DNA from: Pseudomonas alloputida
GTDB taxonomy: Bacteria > Pseudomonadota > Gammaproteobacteria > Pseudomonadales > Pseudomonadaceae
Direction: 5' to 3'
NCBI RefSeq assembly: GCF_021283545.2
Contig: NZ_CP128540.1
Location: 5,181,501 to 5,245,500, forward strand
DNA length: 64,000 nucleotides
Under the pieces are notes generated by a model that had not been told where the DNA came from, did not search any database, and saw only the letters and a program-made list of their open reading frames with translations. The first letter of the stretch is position 1, and the number at the start of each line of letters is the position of its first letter. Below, one piece after another: positions 8,609-18,488 of this stretch. The translations under genes and the position numbers were made by a program.

Positions 8609-9342
8609 TCATTCAGCATCAGAAGATCCGCCGTCCTTGAGTTCGGCGAACTTCGCAGCCATTGTTGGGTTACCCCGAGTCAACTTCTTGATCGTCACGT
8701 CCTGCGCCTTGTCGTTCGCAAGTCGAAGATTCCTGTCGGTGCCAAGCAGGGCCTCCTTCGTCTTCTGTAGGTGGTCGATCGACTTGTCAATTTCATCGAT
8801 TGCTGTCTGAAATCGCCTGGAGGCGAGGTCGTAGTTTTTCGCGAATGCGGTCTTGAACGTATCCAGCTGGGTCTCGAAGTTCGTGATATCGATGTTTTGC
8901 GCCTTCACGAGCGCCAGTTCCAATTTGTACTTGAGCGAATTCATCGCCGCATTTCGCAGCAGCGTGATGATGGGAATGAAAAATTGCGGCCGAACAATGT
9001 ACATCTTCGGGTGGCGGTGGGACATATCAATGATCCCAGTGTTATATAACTCACTGTCCGGTTCGAGTAGAGAAACTAGCACCGCATACTCACAGCCCTT
9101 CTCGGTGCGATCCTTGTCGAGCTCCTTCAGGAAGTCTTCGTTCTTCTTCTTGGTGGCAGTTTCGTCATTCTCGTTCTTCATCTCGAACATGATCGAGACG
9201 ATCTCGGTGCCAGCTTCATCGGAGTCGCGAAAGATGTAGTCTCCCTTGCTGCCGCTGCGCGCATCGTTGTCCTTCTCGAAATACGCCCTCGGAAATGCGG
9301 TGGCGCGAATTCGATTGAACTCGGTCTCGCAATGTTGCTCAA
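8609..9342 (-). pseudogene. DUF2130 protein, N-terminal part removed by transposon
   Basis: About 244 C-terminal residues of a DUF2130 family protein remain. They have a nuclease-like core ([21 protein letters not shown], residues 80-100 of the fused frame) and a long coiled coil near the C-terminus. Intact members are about 400-450 residues. Reading back toward its start, homology stops exactly at 9342, where the Tn3-family inverted repeat begins. The frame runs on into the transposon, giving a chimeric open frame to 9475. The missing N-terminal part is nowhere else in the window. Confidence 0.8.
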
Positions 9343-9380
9343 GGGGTCGCCTCAGAAAACGGAAAATAAAGCACGCTAAG
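9343..9380 (+). repeat. 38-bp terminal inverted repeat of Tn21-type transposon
   Basis: The site begins GGGGTCGCCTCAG and ends GCACGCTAAG, the typical 38-bp end of Tn21/Tn501-subgroup transposons, directly beyond the tnpA stop codon. The flanking 5 bp is CTCAA (9338-9342). No partner end with an adjoining CTCAA is seen in the window, so the other end has been lost or rearranged. Confidence 0.9.
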
Positions 9381-9615
9381 CCGGTTGCAGCGGTCGTAGC
9401 GGCCTGAACTTGCCCGCGCCGATCTTGGCGCTGCTGCGCCAGAGGTAATCGCCGGTGAGGTTGATGTGCTCCCAACCGAGCGGCGACAGGTACTGCAACA
9501 GCGCGTCATCAACGGCATGGCCGTTGCCACGCAGCGCGTGCGCAGCCCGTTCCAGATAGACCGTGTTCCACAACACGACGGCAGCCGTTACCAGATTGAG
9601 GCCGCTAGCCCGGTA
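9376..9615 (-). pseudogene. tnpA: Tn21-type transposase tnpA, 3' fragment
   Basis: The last ~79 residues of a Tn3-family (Tn21 subgroup) TnpA, ending in [10 protein letters not shown], with the conserved [18 protein letters not shown] block. Upstream, the reading continues as Y-R-A-S-G at the IS1071 junction. Removing IS1071 and one CCGGTA joins this exactly in frame to the 5' fragment at 12820-15552, giving a normal ~988-residue transposase. As it stands the gene is inactive. Confidence 0.92.
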
Positions 9616-9725
9616 GGGGTCTCCTCGTTTTCAGTGCAATAAGTGACGGTACGAAAAGCTAGCACTGGCGCGGAGGTGGTGTTGGTAGATCGTTGATTTC
9701 ATTGACTTTCCTGTTCACTTTCAAA
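9616..9725 (+). repeat. IS1071 terminal inverted repeat, left
   Basis: About 110 bp, closely matching the reverse complement of 12710-12819 with scattered mismatches in the inner half. The outermost 38 bp are identical. Confidence 0.9.
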
Positions 9726-9758
9726 TCTGCGATTCGTGGCGTCAAACCGTGGTCGGTT

Positions 9759-12674
9759 TCATCCATTGGTGCCAGTTATCGATGCATTTGGCCGCGAAGG
9801 CAGGATTTGGTCAGCATAGCGGTCAACCGGGAAGCGAAACACACCCCGCAAGTTGATGCTCTCCAGCCTGGTGGGCGCAATCTTCCCGATCAGTTCCGGT
9901 GGAATGACCTGGCGGCGGTTCGACCAGCGATCCAGGACCGCCTGCATCTGTGAGGTATTCCACGCCATCACGATGTTGGCCATCAGGCTCAACGCATCGG
10001 CCACAGCCTGCATTTCATCGACACGTTTGGCCTGCGCCGGGCTGATCCGGCCGGTATAAATGGCGCGCTTGAGGGCGTTAACAGCCTCGCCCCGATTGAG
10101 CACCCGGCGCAACTCGTTCCTGAAAGCGTCCTTGACAAAGTAGTCAGCCAAAAACGCCGTACGCAGCAACCGCCCCAATTGCACGCCAGCCTCATAGATT
10201 GGATCGCCCTGGGCGGCAGAACCGAACCGCGCAAGAGCTGCCACCGCACTGGCATGTCCGCTCATGACCGAGGCTGCCAGGTGCACCAGACTATCCCAAT
10301 GCTTTTCGATCAAAGCGACGTCGACATTGGCTTCGCACACCGCAGCGATTTCTGCGGGCACTTTGGTGCCGCGTGGCACAAAGAGGTGGCGCTGTTTGAG
10401 TTCCTTCAACCGCGGGCAAAGATCAAAACCAAGCAAACGGGCATGTGACATGGCAAAGTCGGTGTAGCCATGGGTATCCACAGCAAGCTGGCTGGTCTCC
10501 AGCTTTTCTTGGCGGATGACACCTTCAATGGCCACGCCCGCCTGGCGCTCATTGAGCACAAAGGGCTGCGCATGGAAGATGCCCCACCGGTCTTTTACAT
10601 GGGAGTAGATTCCAATGGAAGGTGTGTTGCGCCGAGGATCAAGCCGGGCTTGCCACACCCGTTTGGTGGTCTCCATGGTCATCATGTCAGAAGATGCCAA
10701 ATCGGACCGCCCCCAGGTGGCGGCAATCGGGTGTCGCTGCATGAATTCCAGCACAGCCTGGCAGGCCTGGCTCAGACGCCGTTCGTCCCGCGCCCAGCGC
10801 ATGGCCTGGCGAATGCTGGTGGCAGACAATTGCGGAATCATGCGCGCGCATTCGACCGCAGTCAGACTGGTGCCGTGGGCCATGATGCCGGCATAGACCA
10901 TCAGCAGCTCGTCGGTAGAGCGCGGCTCACGTCCGAGCATGATCCAGCTAAAGCGCACCTGGGCGTCAACGGCCAGAATCACTTCCGGCAATTGAACCTC
11001 ACCGATGCGGTGATCCAAAGCCGCGCGCAGCTTGGTCACTTCTGGGTCTTCGTCCTCTGCGGGCAATGGCGACAAATGGAGTTCATCATCCACGCGCAGT
11101 ACGCCACTGCGGGCTGCAGCGGCCACCGCATCGACACCGGCAGTTACTCTGGCCAGCAAAGGCTTCAAGAAAGTGGCAGCCTTGCTGGGTAACGATAGAC
11201 GGGCATAGTGTTTCTTGGACTCTGCCTGCCAACGCTCGTCCGTGAAGAACAAGCGCGCACGACCCCGAAAGCTCAGGCTGTGCTCAATCCAGACCGAGCC
11301 ATTGCGCACCGCGCGGCGCAGGGCAAACAGGGTGGCCACCTCCAACGCCTGAAACGCCCGTTCCCGGTCTGGGCTGGAGATCGAAACCTGCCAGATCATT
11401 CCCAGACTTGGTGCCACCACTTCAACTGGCAGCTTTCTGGATCCTTTGAGATATAAAGCTTGCAGCTTGGCAAGGTACTCGATGGCAGGATGCTCGCCGG
11501 TGGCCTGCCAGGGCAGCTTTGCAATGGCGACGAGCAACGACCGCACGGGGCGAATTCCATCAATCAATCCCTCGCGGACCAGGGAGGCCCTGCTCGGTGG
11601 TTTGCGTTTCTGGGTTTCGGTGATCAAGGCTTCAAGACGGGCACGCAACTCAGCATCTGGCACCGCACCTTGCGCGCTCAAGGCAACAAGTTCGCCGAGC
11701 AGCGTTTTGTACATTGCGGCCCAATTGACGGTAGCGGGGACATCGGCGGCAGCCTGACGCCACAGATCGGCGATCCGGCGCTGCACCATAAGGATCAACT
11801 GGTCTGTGGTGGTGAACAGGCAATACCGAAGAAAGCATGCGACCTCCACGGTGCGCGCTGGCTCTTTGATCTTGGCTCCGGCTGAGGGCGGCCTGGAGAC
11901 AAGTCGGCGCGCGTAGCGGCGCAAGATGAGATCGGGGATGTCTGCCAGGTGCTTATGAACGTCCAGCGTGTAAAGCAGGTCGATGCGCTCCAGTACCTCG
12001 CTGATTTGGCGGGTTGAGTGTTTCGCCGGTGCAGCCCATAGCCAACTCTGCTGGGTTTGTCCATCTGGGCGCAGCTCTGAAACTGAGGCTCGCCAGCGAT
12101 CAAGTGTTGCTGGATCAACGCTGGCGGCGATGGCGGTGCCTGTTTCAACTTCAAGCTGGGCAAGTGCCGCCGCAATCAGTGTCCGAATTGCCCGCTCGTG
12201 CACGATCACCAGCTTGTTCTTGTACAGCCATTGACGCGCCCGCACGAGTAGCTGATCGCGGTCGGCGCAGCGCGCCACTTCGTCGCGCAGTTCACGTACC
12301 AGTGAGCGGCGCTGGTGCTCGCTCATCCACTGGAATCCAAGGACCGTGCAGGCTACTTGTTGGTGATCGAATAGCGTGCGCCCGCGTTCATACATGGCTC
12401 TCAGCGAGGCGACTTCTGGTGCTGCAATGCCAAGCTCGTTGCCAAGGTGGCGCCACAAGGCTACTGGAATTACCCGAAAGGCACCGAGCAAACGCCCACT
12501 CATGCGCAGGAAACCAATATGGAGCGCCAGACCAAGCTTGTGGGAATCACCTCGGCGTGCATTGATTGCGTCGCGCTCGGCACCATCGAAGGTGAAAAAT
12601 GCCTTCATCTCGAAGTCGCTGATATCGCGGGGGAGCCCACGCATCCCCAAAAACGTTGTGTGCCAACCCTGCAT
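9759..12674 (-). CDS. tnpA: IS1071 transposase (Tn3 family DDE)
   Basis: A 971-residue Tn3-family transposase. The ATG at 12674 gives the 971 residues usual for IS1071; a start at 12686 would add only four residues. The catalytic DDE core is in the C-terminal half (IYSHVKDRWGIFHAQPF, QLAVDTHGYTDFAMSHARLLGF), with a divergent N-terminal DNA-binding part. It catalyses replicative transposition using the 110-bp ends. No frame damage is visible, so the element is probably active. Confidence 0.95.
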   Translation of the reverse strand: MQGWHTTFLGMRGLPRDISDFEMKAFFTFDGAERDAINARRGDSHKLGLALHIGFLRMSGRLLGAFRVIPVALWRHLGNELGIAAPEVASLRAMYERGRTLFDHQQVACTVLGFQWMSEHQRRSLVRELRDEVARCADRDQLLVRARQWLYKNKLVIVHERAIRTLIAAALAQLEVETGTAIAASVDPATLDRWRASVSELRPDGQTQQSWLWAAPAKHSTRQISEVLERIDLLYTLDVHKHLADIPDLILRRYARRLVSRPPSAGAKIKEPARTVEVACFLRYCLFTTTDQLILMVQRRIADLWRQAAADVPATVNWAAMYKTLLGELVALSAQGAVPDAELRARLEALITETQKRKPPSRASLVREGLIDGIRPVRSLLVAIAKLPWQATGEHPAIEYLAKLQALYLKGSRKLPVEVVAPSLGMIWQVSISSPDRERAFQALEVATLFALRRAVRNGSVWIEHSLSFRGRARLFFTDERWQAESKKHYARLSLPSKAATFLKPLLARVTAGVDAVAAAARSGVLRVDDELHLSPLPAEDEDPEVTKLRAALDHRIGEVQLPEVILAVDAQVRFSWIMLGREPRSTDELLMVYAGIMAHGTSLTAVECARMIPQLSATSIRQAMRWARDERRLSQACQAVLEFMQRHPIAATWGRSDLASSDMMTMETTKRVWQARLDPRRNTPSIGIYSHVKDRWGIFHAQPFVLNERQAGVAIEGVIRQEKLETSQLAVDTHGYTDFAMSHARLLGFDLCPRLKELKQRHLFVPRGTKVPAEIAAVCEANVDVALIEKHWDSLVHLAASVMSGHASAVAALARFGSAAQGDPIYEAGVQLGRLLRTAFLADYFVKDAFRNELRRVLNRGEAVNALKRAIYTGRISPAQAKRVDEMQAVADALSLMANIVMAWNTSQMQAVLDRWSNRRQVIPPELIGKIAPTRLESINLRGVFRFPVDRYADQILPSRPNASITGTNG

Positions 12675-12709
12675 CGTGAACCTCAAAAGTGGGAGGCCAC
12701 CATACCCGT

Positions 12710-12819
12710 TTACAAAGCGAACAGGAAAGTCAATGAAATCAACGGTCTACCCAGACCACCCCCGCGCCAGTGCTAGCTTTGCGTACCGTCACTTATTGCA
12801 CTGAAAACGAGGAGACCCC
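12710..12819 (-). repeat. IS1071 terminal inverted repeat, right
   Basis: Partner of the repeat at 9616-9725, ending in GAGACCCC at 12819 and followed by the duplicated CCGGTA. Confidence 0.9.
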
Positions 12820-15552
12820 CCGGTAGCGCTGCTGCTCGAAACTGCGGTCGCGGATTTCACCCAGGCGGTTGAAAAACACTGCCCTGGCCAGCGCATTGCG
12901 CGCCTCGCCCTTGTTCAGGCCGGCATGCACGCGGCGGCGCAGTTCCACGCTTTGCAGCCAGTCCAGGATGAACAGCGTGCGCTCGATGCGGCCCAGCTCG
13001 CGGAGCGCCACGGCCAGGCCGTTCTGGCGTGGGTAGCTGCCGAGCTTTCGGAGCATCAGGGAGGCCGTCACCGTGCCCTGCTTGATCGAGGTGGCCAGCC
13101 GCAGGATTTCGTCCCAATGGGCGCGGACGTGCTTGATGTTGAGCGTGCCGCCGATCATGGGTTTCAGCGCGTCATAGGCGGCGTCGCCCTTCGGGATGTA
13201 GAGCTTGGTGTCGCCCAGGTCGCGGATGCGCGGCGCGAAGCGGAAGCCCAGGAGGTGCATCAGGGCGAAGACGTGATCGGTGAAGCCCGCCGTGTCGGTG
13301 TAATGCTCCTCGATCCGCAAGTCGGACTCGTGGTACAGCAGGCCGTCGAGCACGTAGGTCGAATCGCGCACGCCGACGTTCACGACCTTGGTGTGAAATG
13401 GCGCGTACTGGTCAGAAATGTGGGTGTAGAACGTCCGCCCTGGGCTGCTCCCGTATTTCGGGTTGATGTGGCCGGTGCTCTCGGCCTTGCTGCCGGTGCG
13501 GAAGTTCTGGCCGTCCGACGATGAGGTGGTGCCGTCGCCCCAGTGCTCGGCGAAGGGATGGCGGAACTGTGCGTTGACCAGATCGGCCAGCGCCGCCCCG
13601 TAGGTTTCGTCGCGGATGTGCCAGGCTTGCAGCCAAGCCAGCTTGGCGTAGGTCGTGCCGGGGCAAGACTCCGCCATCTTGGTCAGGCCCAGGTTGATCG
13701 CGTCGGCGAGGATCGTGGTCAGCAACAGGTTCTTGTCTTTGGCCGGGTCGCCCGATTTCAGATGCGCGAAATGCCGAGTGAAGCCCGTCCATTCGTCCAC
13801 CTCCAGCAGCAGTTCGGTGATCTTGACGTGCGGCAGGATCATTGCCGTCTGGTCGATCAGCGCTTGGGCGGTGTCGGGTACCGCCGCGTCGAGCGGCGTG
13901 ATCTTCAAGCCTGACTCGGTGATGATGGCGTCCGGCAGCTCGTTGGCCGTCGCCATACGGTTGACGGTGGCAAGCTGTGTTTCCAGCAGCGTCAGCCGGT
14001 CGTTCAGGTACCGGTTGCAGTCGGTGGCCACGGCCAGCGGCAATTCGCTGGCCTGCTTGAGGCTGGCGAATTTCGCGGGCGGCACCAGGTAGTCCTCGAA
14101 GTCCTTGAACTGGCGCGACCCCTGCACCCAGATGTCGCCGGAACGCAACGCGTTCTTCATCTCCGACAGCGCGCACAGTTCGTAGTAGCGCCGGTCGATG
14201 CCGGTGTCGGTCATGACCAGCTTCTGCCAGCGCGGCTTGATGAACTCGGTCGGCGCGTCGGCGGGCACCTTGCGGGCGTTGTCGCTGTTCATGCCGCGCA
14301 GCACCTCGATGGCGTCGAGCACGTCCTTCGCGGCGGGAGCGGCCCGCAGCTTGAGCACGGCAAGGAATTCCGGCGCGTAGCGGCGCAGCGTGGCGTAGCT
14401 TTCGCCGATGCGGTGCAGGAAATCGAAGTCCTCGGGCTGCGCAAGCTTCTGCGCTTCGGTGACGCTCTCGGCGAAGGCATCCCAGGACATGACGGCCTCG
14501 ATGGCGGCGAACGGATCGCGGCCCGCCTGCTTGGCCTCGATCAGCGCCTGGCCGATGCGGCCGAACAACCGCACCTTGGCGTTGATCGCCTTGCCGGACG
14601 CCTGGAATTGCTGCTGATGCTTGTTCTTGGCGGCGTTGAACAGCTTGCCCAGGATGCGGTCGTGCAGGTCGATGATTTCGTCGGTGACGGTGGCCATGCC
14701 CTCGATGGCAAGCGCCACCAGGGTGGCATAGCGTCGCTGCGCCTCGAACTTGGCCAGGTCGGCGGGCGTCATCTGGCCACCCTCACGGGCGATCTTGAGC
14801 AGGCGGTTCTGGTGCACCGACCGCTCGATGCCAGAAGGCAGGTCGAGCGCCTGCCACGCTTTGAGGCGTTCGATGTGTTCCAGCATGTGCCGCGAATTCG
14901 GTTTGACGGGCGATTGGCGCAGCCAGGCCAGCCAGGTCGTTTTGCCGTTGTCCCGACGCTTGAGCAGATCGTCGAGGCGGCGGCGATGCGCGTCCGACAG
15001 CGGTTCGGCCAAGGCATCGTAGATGCGCCGGTTGGCGCGGGTGATTGCTTCGGCGCTCGCCCGCTCGACGGCGTTGAGGGCAGGCAGAATGACCGACTGC
15101 TGCCGCAGGTGCTCGATCAAGGTGCTGGCCAGCACGATGCCCTTGTCGGTCTGCAAGGCCATCTCGGTCAGCAACTGGACGGCCTGCCGGTAGTGGCCCA
15201 TGGTAAAGGGCTGGAAGCCGAACACCGTTTGCAGTTCGACCAGGTGCTCGCGCCGGGTCTGCTCCCGCTGCCCGTATTCGTCCCAGCTTTCGACGCTGAC
15301 CTTGAGCTGGTCGGCGACCAGTTTCAACAAGGGCGGAAACGGCGGCTCATCGACGCCCAGGATGACACCAGGAAAGCGCAGGTAACAGAGCTGCACGGCG
15401 AAGCCCAGCCGGTTGGCCGGGCCGCGCCGCTGCCGGATGATGGAGAGGTCGGTTTCGCTGAACGTGTAGTGACGGATCAACTCATCCTTGGTGTCCGGCA
15501 ACGCCAGCAGGCTTTCGCGCTCGGCGGCGGACAGGATTGAACGACGTGGCAT
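12820..15552 (-). pseudogene. tnpA: Tn21-type transposase tnpA, 5' fragment interrupted by IS1071
   Basis: The first ~911 residues of a Tn3-family, Tn21-subgroup TnpA (starts [15 protein letters not shown]). It includes most of the DDE region ([41 protein letters not shown]). The coding sequence is interrupted after ...EQQRYR by IS1071 and the frame closes 9 codons inside that element. The start lies 2 bp beyond the tnpR stop, the usual tnpR-tnpA arrangement. No other lesion is visible, so clean IS1071 loss would restore the gene. Confidence 0.93.
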
Positions 15553-15554
15553 AT

Positions 15555-16115
15555 TTACTGATCCGTTCTCAAGTATTGATACAGGGTTTCGCGACTGATT
15601 CCGAATTCACGAGCCAGCTTGGTCTTTTGCTCGCCAGCCTCGACACGTTGGCGCAGTTCGGCAATACGCTCAGACGACAGGGATTTCTTCCTGCCACGGT
15701 AGGCCCCGCGCTGCTTGGCGAGCGCGATGCCCTCGCGCTGCCGCTCGCGGATCAAGGCGCGTTCGAACTCGGCGAACGCGCCCATTACCGACAGCATCAG
15801 GTTCGCCATCGGCGAGTCCTCGCCGGTGAAGGTCAAATGCTCCTTAAGGAACTCGATGCGTACGCCGCGCTGGGTGAGGCCCTGCACCAGGCGGCGCAGG
15901 TCGTCGAGGTTGCGCGCCAGACGATCCATGCTGTGCACCACGACCGTGTCGCCTTCGCGCACGAAGGCGAGCAGCCGTTCCAGTTCGGGCCGCCGTGTGT
16001 CCTTGCCCGACGCCTTGTCGGTGAACACTTTATCCACCTGGATCTGTTCGAGCTGCCGTTCTGGGTTCTGGTCGAAGCTGCTGACGCGGACGTAACCGAT
16101 GCGCTGACCGTGCAA
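15555..16115 (-). CDS. tnpR: Tn3-family serine resolvase TnpR
   Basis: A 186-residue serine recombinase of the Tn21/Tn501 resolvase group. The N-terminal catalytic domain has [16 protein letters not shown] with the nucleophile Ser at about residue 12-13, a central [13 protein letters not shown] motif, and a C-terminal Hin-type HTH ([16 protein letters not shown]). It resolves cointegrates at the res site just upstream of its start and represses its own promoter there. It is intact, although the partner tnpA is broken. Confidence 0.95.
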   Translation of the reverse strand: MHGQRIGYVRVSSFDQNPERQLEQIQVDKVFTDKASGKDTRRPELERLLAFVREGDTVVVHSMDRLARNLDDLRRLVQGLTQRGVRIEFLKEHLTFTGEDSPMANLMLSVMGAFAEFERALIRERQREGIALAKQRGAYRGRKKSLSSERIAELRQRVEAGEQKTKLAREFGISRETLYQYLRTDQ

Positions 16116-16137
16116 GGTATCCTCCTGAGGGAAATGT

Positions 16138-16250
16138 GTCAGGAAGAAATCTATGACCCTTGACGGCGCATGTCAATCAATTCGGAAGGCAACTCTATTC
16201 TGACGATTTAGCGCCGGATGGTCTGACGCCAAGTTAGGGTATGCCTCAAT
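16138..16250. promoter_or_regulatory. res site of the Tn21-type transposon (approximate limits)
   Basis: The ~110 bp upstream of tnpR hold repeated TGTCAG / CTGACG half-sites (near 16138, 16169, 16200, 16222 and 16252), the pattern of the three resolvase-binding subsites of Tn21-like res regions. Exact subsite borders are inferred. Confidence 0.6.
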
Positions 16251-16437
16251 CTGACGGTAGCGAGTCGCAGGCGTTCGGATCGGCATCGGTTTCGTTCCCT
16301 GTCTTGGCACGCGCTTCGAAGCGTTGATAACACTCCAACCCGCAGAAGTGCTCGACGTATTCCGCGCCTTCCGGGGTGAAGGCGGCATCGAGCGGGATTT
16401 CCTTGCAGCACACGCAGCAACTGGTGGTGGTCGAGTC
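16246..16437 (-). pseudogene. DUF3330 protein, 5' end removed by integron insertion
   Basis: The C-terminal ~62 residues of a DUF3330 zinc-ribbon-like protein, with the cysteine signature [16 protein letters not shown] and [11 protein letters not shown]. Such genes commonly lie between res and the accessory region of Tn21/Tn1696-type transposons. The coding sequence meets the integron inverted repeat at 16438, and the frame runs on into integron DNA. This position corresponds to where class 1 integrons enter Tn21 relatives. Confidence 0.7.
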
Positions 16438-16462
16438 TGTCGTTTTCAGAAGACGGCTGCAC
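16438..16462 (+). repeat. IRi of class 1 integron, copy 1
   Basis: 25-bp Tn402-type end starting TGTCGTTTTCAG and ending CGGCTGCAC. It marks the left boundary of the first integron, inserted in the DUF3330 gene close to the tnpR res site. Confidence 0.95.
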
Positions 16463-16639
16463 TGAACGTCAGAAGCCGACTGCACTATAGCAGCGGAGGG
16501 GTTGGATCCATCAGGCAACGACGGGCTGCTGCCGGCCATCAGCGGACGCAGGGAGGACTTTCCGCAACCGGCCGTTCGATGCGGCACCGATGGCCTTCGC
16601 GCAGGGGTAGTGAATCCGCCAGGATTGACTTGCGCTGCC

Positions 16640-17653
16640 CTACCTCTCACTAGTGAGGGGCGGCAGCGCATCAAGCGGTGAGCGCACTCCGGCACCGCCA
16701 ACTTTCAGCACATGCGTGTAAATCATCGTCGTAGAGACGTCGGAATGGCCGAGCAGATCCTGCACGGTTCGAATGTCGTAACCGCTGCGGAGCAAGGCCG
16801 TCGCGAACGAGTGGCGGAGGGTGTGCGGTGTGGCGGGCTTCGTGATGCCTGCTTGTTCTACGGCACGTTTGAAGGCGCGCTGAAAGGTCTGGTCATACAT
16901 GTGATGGCGACGCACGACACCGCTCCGTGGATCGGTCGAATGCGTGTGCTGCGCAAAAACCCAGAACCACGGCCAGGAATGCCCGGCGCGCGGATACTTC
17001 CGCTCAAGGGCGTCGGGAAGCGCAACGCCGCTGCGGCCCTCGGCCTGGTCCTTCAGCCACCATGCCCGTGCACGCGACAGCTGCTCGCGCAGGCTGGGTG
17101 CCAAGCTCTCGGGTAACATCAAGGCCCGATCCTTGGAGCCCTTGCCCTCCCGCACGATGATCGTGCCGTGATCGAAATCCAGATCCTTGACCCGCAGTTG
17201 CAAACCCTCACTGATCCGCATGCCCGTTCCATACAGAAGCTGGGCGAACAAACGATGCTCGCCTTCCAGAAAACCGAGGATGCGAACCACTTCATCCGGG
17301 GTCAGCACCACCGGCAAGCGCCGCGACGGCCGAGGTCTTCCGATCTCCTGAAGCCAGGGCAGATCCGTGCACAGCACCTTGCCGTAGAAGAACAGCAAGG
17401 CCGCCAATGCCTGACGATGCGTGGAGACCGAAACCTTGCGCTCGTTCGCCAGCCAGGACAGAAATGCCTCGACTTCGCTGCTGCCCAAGGTTGCCGGGTG
17501 ACGCACACCGTGGAAACGGATGAAGGCACGAACCCAGTGGACATAAGCCTGTTCGGTTCGTAAACTGTAATGCAAGTAGCGTATGCGCTCACGCAACTGG
17601 TCCAGAACCTTGACCGAACGCAGCGGTGGTAACGGCGCAGTGGCGGTTTTCAT
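16640..17653 (-). CDS. intI1: class 1 integron integrase IntI1, copy 1
   Basis: The full-length 337-residue tyrosine recombinase IntI1. Catalytic residues are visible in [12 protein letters not shown] (Arg), in [12 protein letters not shown] (His-x-x-Arg) and in the C-terminal block with [17 protein letters not shown], where the nucleophilic Tyr lies. Arg32 and His39 are the variant associated with the PcH1 cassette promoter that lies inside this gene on the other strand. It inserts and excises cassettes at attI1. The protein is identical to copy 2 at 25924-26937. Confidence 0.98.
17538..17566 (+). promoter_or_regulatory. cassette promoter Pc, PcH1 variant (copy 1); P2 inactive
   Basis: -35 TGGACA (17538-17543), 17-bp spacer, -10 TAAACT (17561-17566), inside intI1 and reading into the cassettes. 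This combination is PcH1, one of the weaker Pc variants. The downstream P2 has only 14 bp between TTGTTA and TACAGT (no GGG insertion) and should be silent. Confidence 0.92.
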
Positions 17654-17733
17654 GGCTTGTTATGACTGTTTTTTTGTACAGTCTATGCCTCGGGCATCCA
17701 AGCAGCAAGCGCGTTACGCCGTGGGTCGATGTT

Positions 17734-17789
17734 TGATGTTATGGAGCAGCAACGATGTTACGCAGCAGGGCAGTCGCCCTAAAACAAAG
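17734..17789 (+). other. attI1: attI1 recombination site, copy 1
   Basis: The standard attI1 from TGATGTTATGG to the crossover G at 17789, immediately followed by TTAGGC of the aadB cassette. It contains the small ATGTTACGCAGCAG reading frame known from class 1 integrons. Confidence 0.93.
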
Positions 17790-17798
17790 TTAGGCCGC

Positions 17799-18332
17799 AT
17801 GGACACAACGCAGGTCACATTGATACACAAAATTCTAGCTGCGGCAGATGAGCGAAATCTGCCGCTCTGGATCGGTGGGGGCTGGGCGATCGATGCACGG
17901 CTAGGGCGTGTAACACGCAAGCACGATGATATTGATCTGACGTTTCCCGGCGAGAGGCGCGGCGAGCTCGAGGCAATAGTTGAAATGCTCGGCGGGCGCG
18001 TCATGGAGGAGTTGGACTATGGATTCTTAGCGGAGATCGGGGATGAGTTACTTGACTGCGAACCTGCTTGGTGGGCAGACGAAGCGTATGAAATCGCGGA
18101 GGCTCCGCAGGGCTCGTGCCCAGAGGCGGCTGAGGGCGTCATCGCCGGGCGGCCAGTCCGTTGTAACAGCTGGGAGGCGATCATCTGGGATTACTTTTAC
18201 TATGCCGATGAAGTACCACCAGTGGACTGGCCTACAAAGCACATAGAGTCCTACAGGCTCGCATGCACCTCACTCGGGGCGGAAAAGGTTGAGGTCTTGC
18301 GTGCCGCTTTCAGGTCGCGATATGCGGCCTAA
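17799..18332 (+). CDS. aadB: ANT(2'')-Ia aminoglycoside nucleotidyltransferase
   Basis: A 177-residue enzyme that adenylylates the 2''-hydroxyl of gentamicin, tobramycin and kanamycin. The nucleotidyltransferase signature is LWIGGGWAID followed by RKHDDIDLTF, whose aspartates bind Mg-ATP. The ATG at 17799, 10 bases into the cassette, is the accepted start. A longer upstream frame would run back through attI1. It is the only cassette in integron 1; from 17790 to 18380 the cassette is 591 bp, the known aadB cassette length. Transcription comes from PcH1. Confidence 0.98.
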   Translation: MDTTQVTLIHKILAAADERNLPLWIGGGWAIDARLGRVTRKHDDIDLTFPGERRGELEAIVEMLGGRVMEELDYGFLAEIGDELLDCEPAWWADEAYEIAEAPQGSCPEAAEGVIAGRPVRCNSWEAIIWDYFYYADEVPPVDWPTKHIESYRLACTSLGAEKVEVLRAAFRSRYAA

Positions 18333-18386
18333 CAATTCGTCCAAGCCGACGCCGCTTCGCGGCGCGGCTTAACTCAGGTGTTAGAT
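18327..18386 (+). other. attC site of the aadB cassette
   Basis: A 60-bp imperfect palindrome from GCCTAAC (inverse core, overlapping the aadB stop) to GTTAGAT (core), typical of a short attC. Confidence 0.93.
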
Positions 18387-18488
18387 GCACTAAGCACATA
18401 ATTGCTCACAGCCAAACTATCAGGTCAAGTCTGCTTTTATTATTTTTAAGCGTGCATAATAAGCCCTACACAAATTGGGAGATATATC

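Larger units (their letters stand above)
9616..12819 (-). mobile_element. IS1071 (Tn3-family insertion sequence), complete
   Basis: The element is 3204 bp, the known length of IS1071. It is bounded by ~110-bp near-identical inverted repeats starting GGGGTCTCCTCG. It encodes a single transposase and no resolvase. It sits inside tnpA of a Tn21-like transposon, flanked on both sides by CCGGTA (9610-9615 and 12820-12825). IS1071 often flanks catabolic and resistance genes in beta- and gammaproteobacteria; here only one copy is present. Confidence 0.95.

Noticed and set aside
14413..15540. 375-codon frame antisense to the Tn21-type tnpA, and similar long frames antisense to IS1071 and bglX
   Set aside because: The sense frames are established transposase and GH3 proteins; the antisense products are low-complexity and unrelated to known families.
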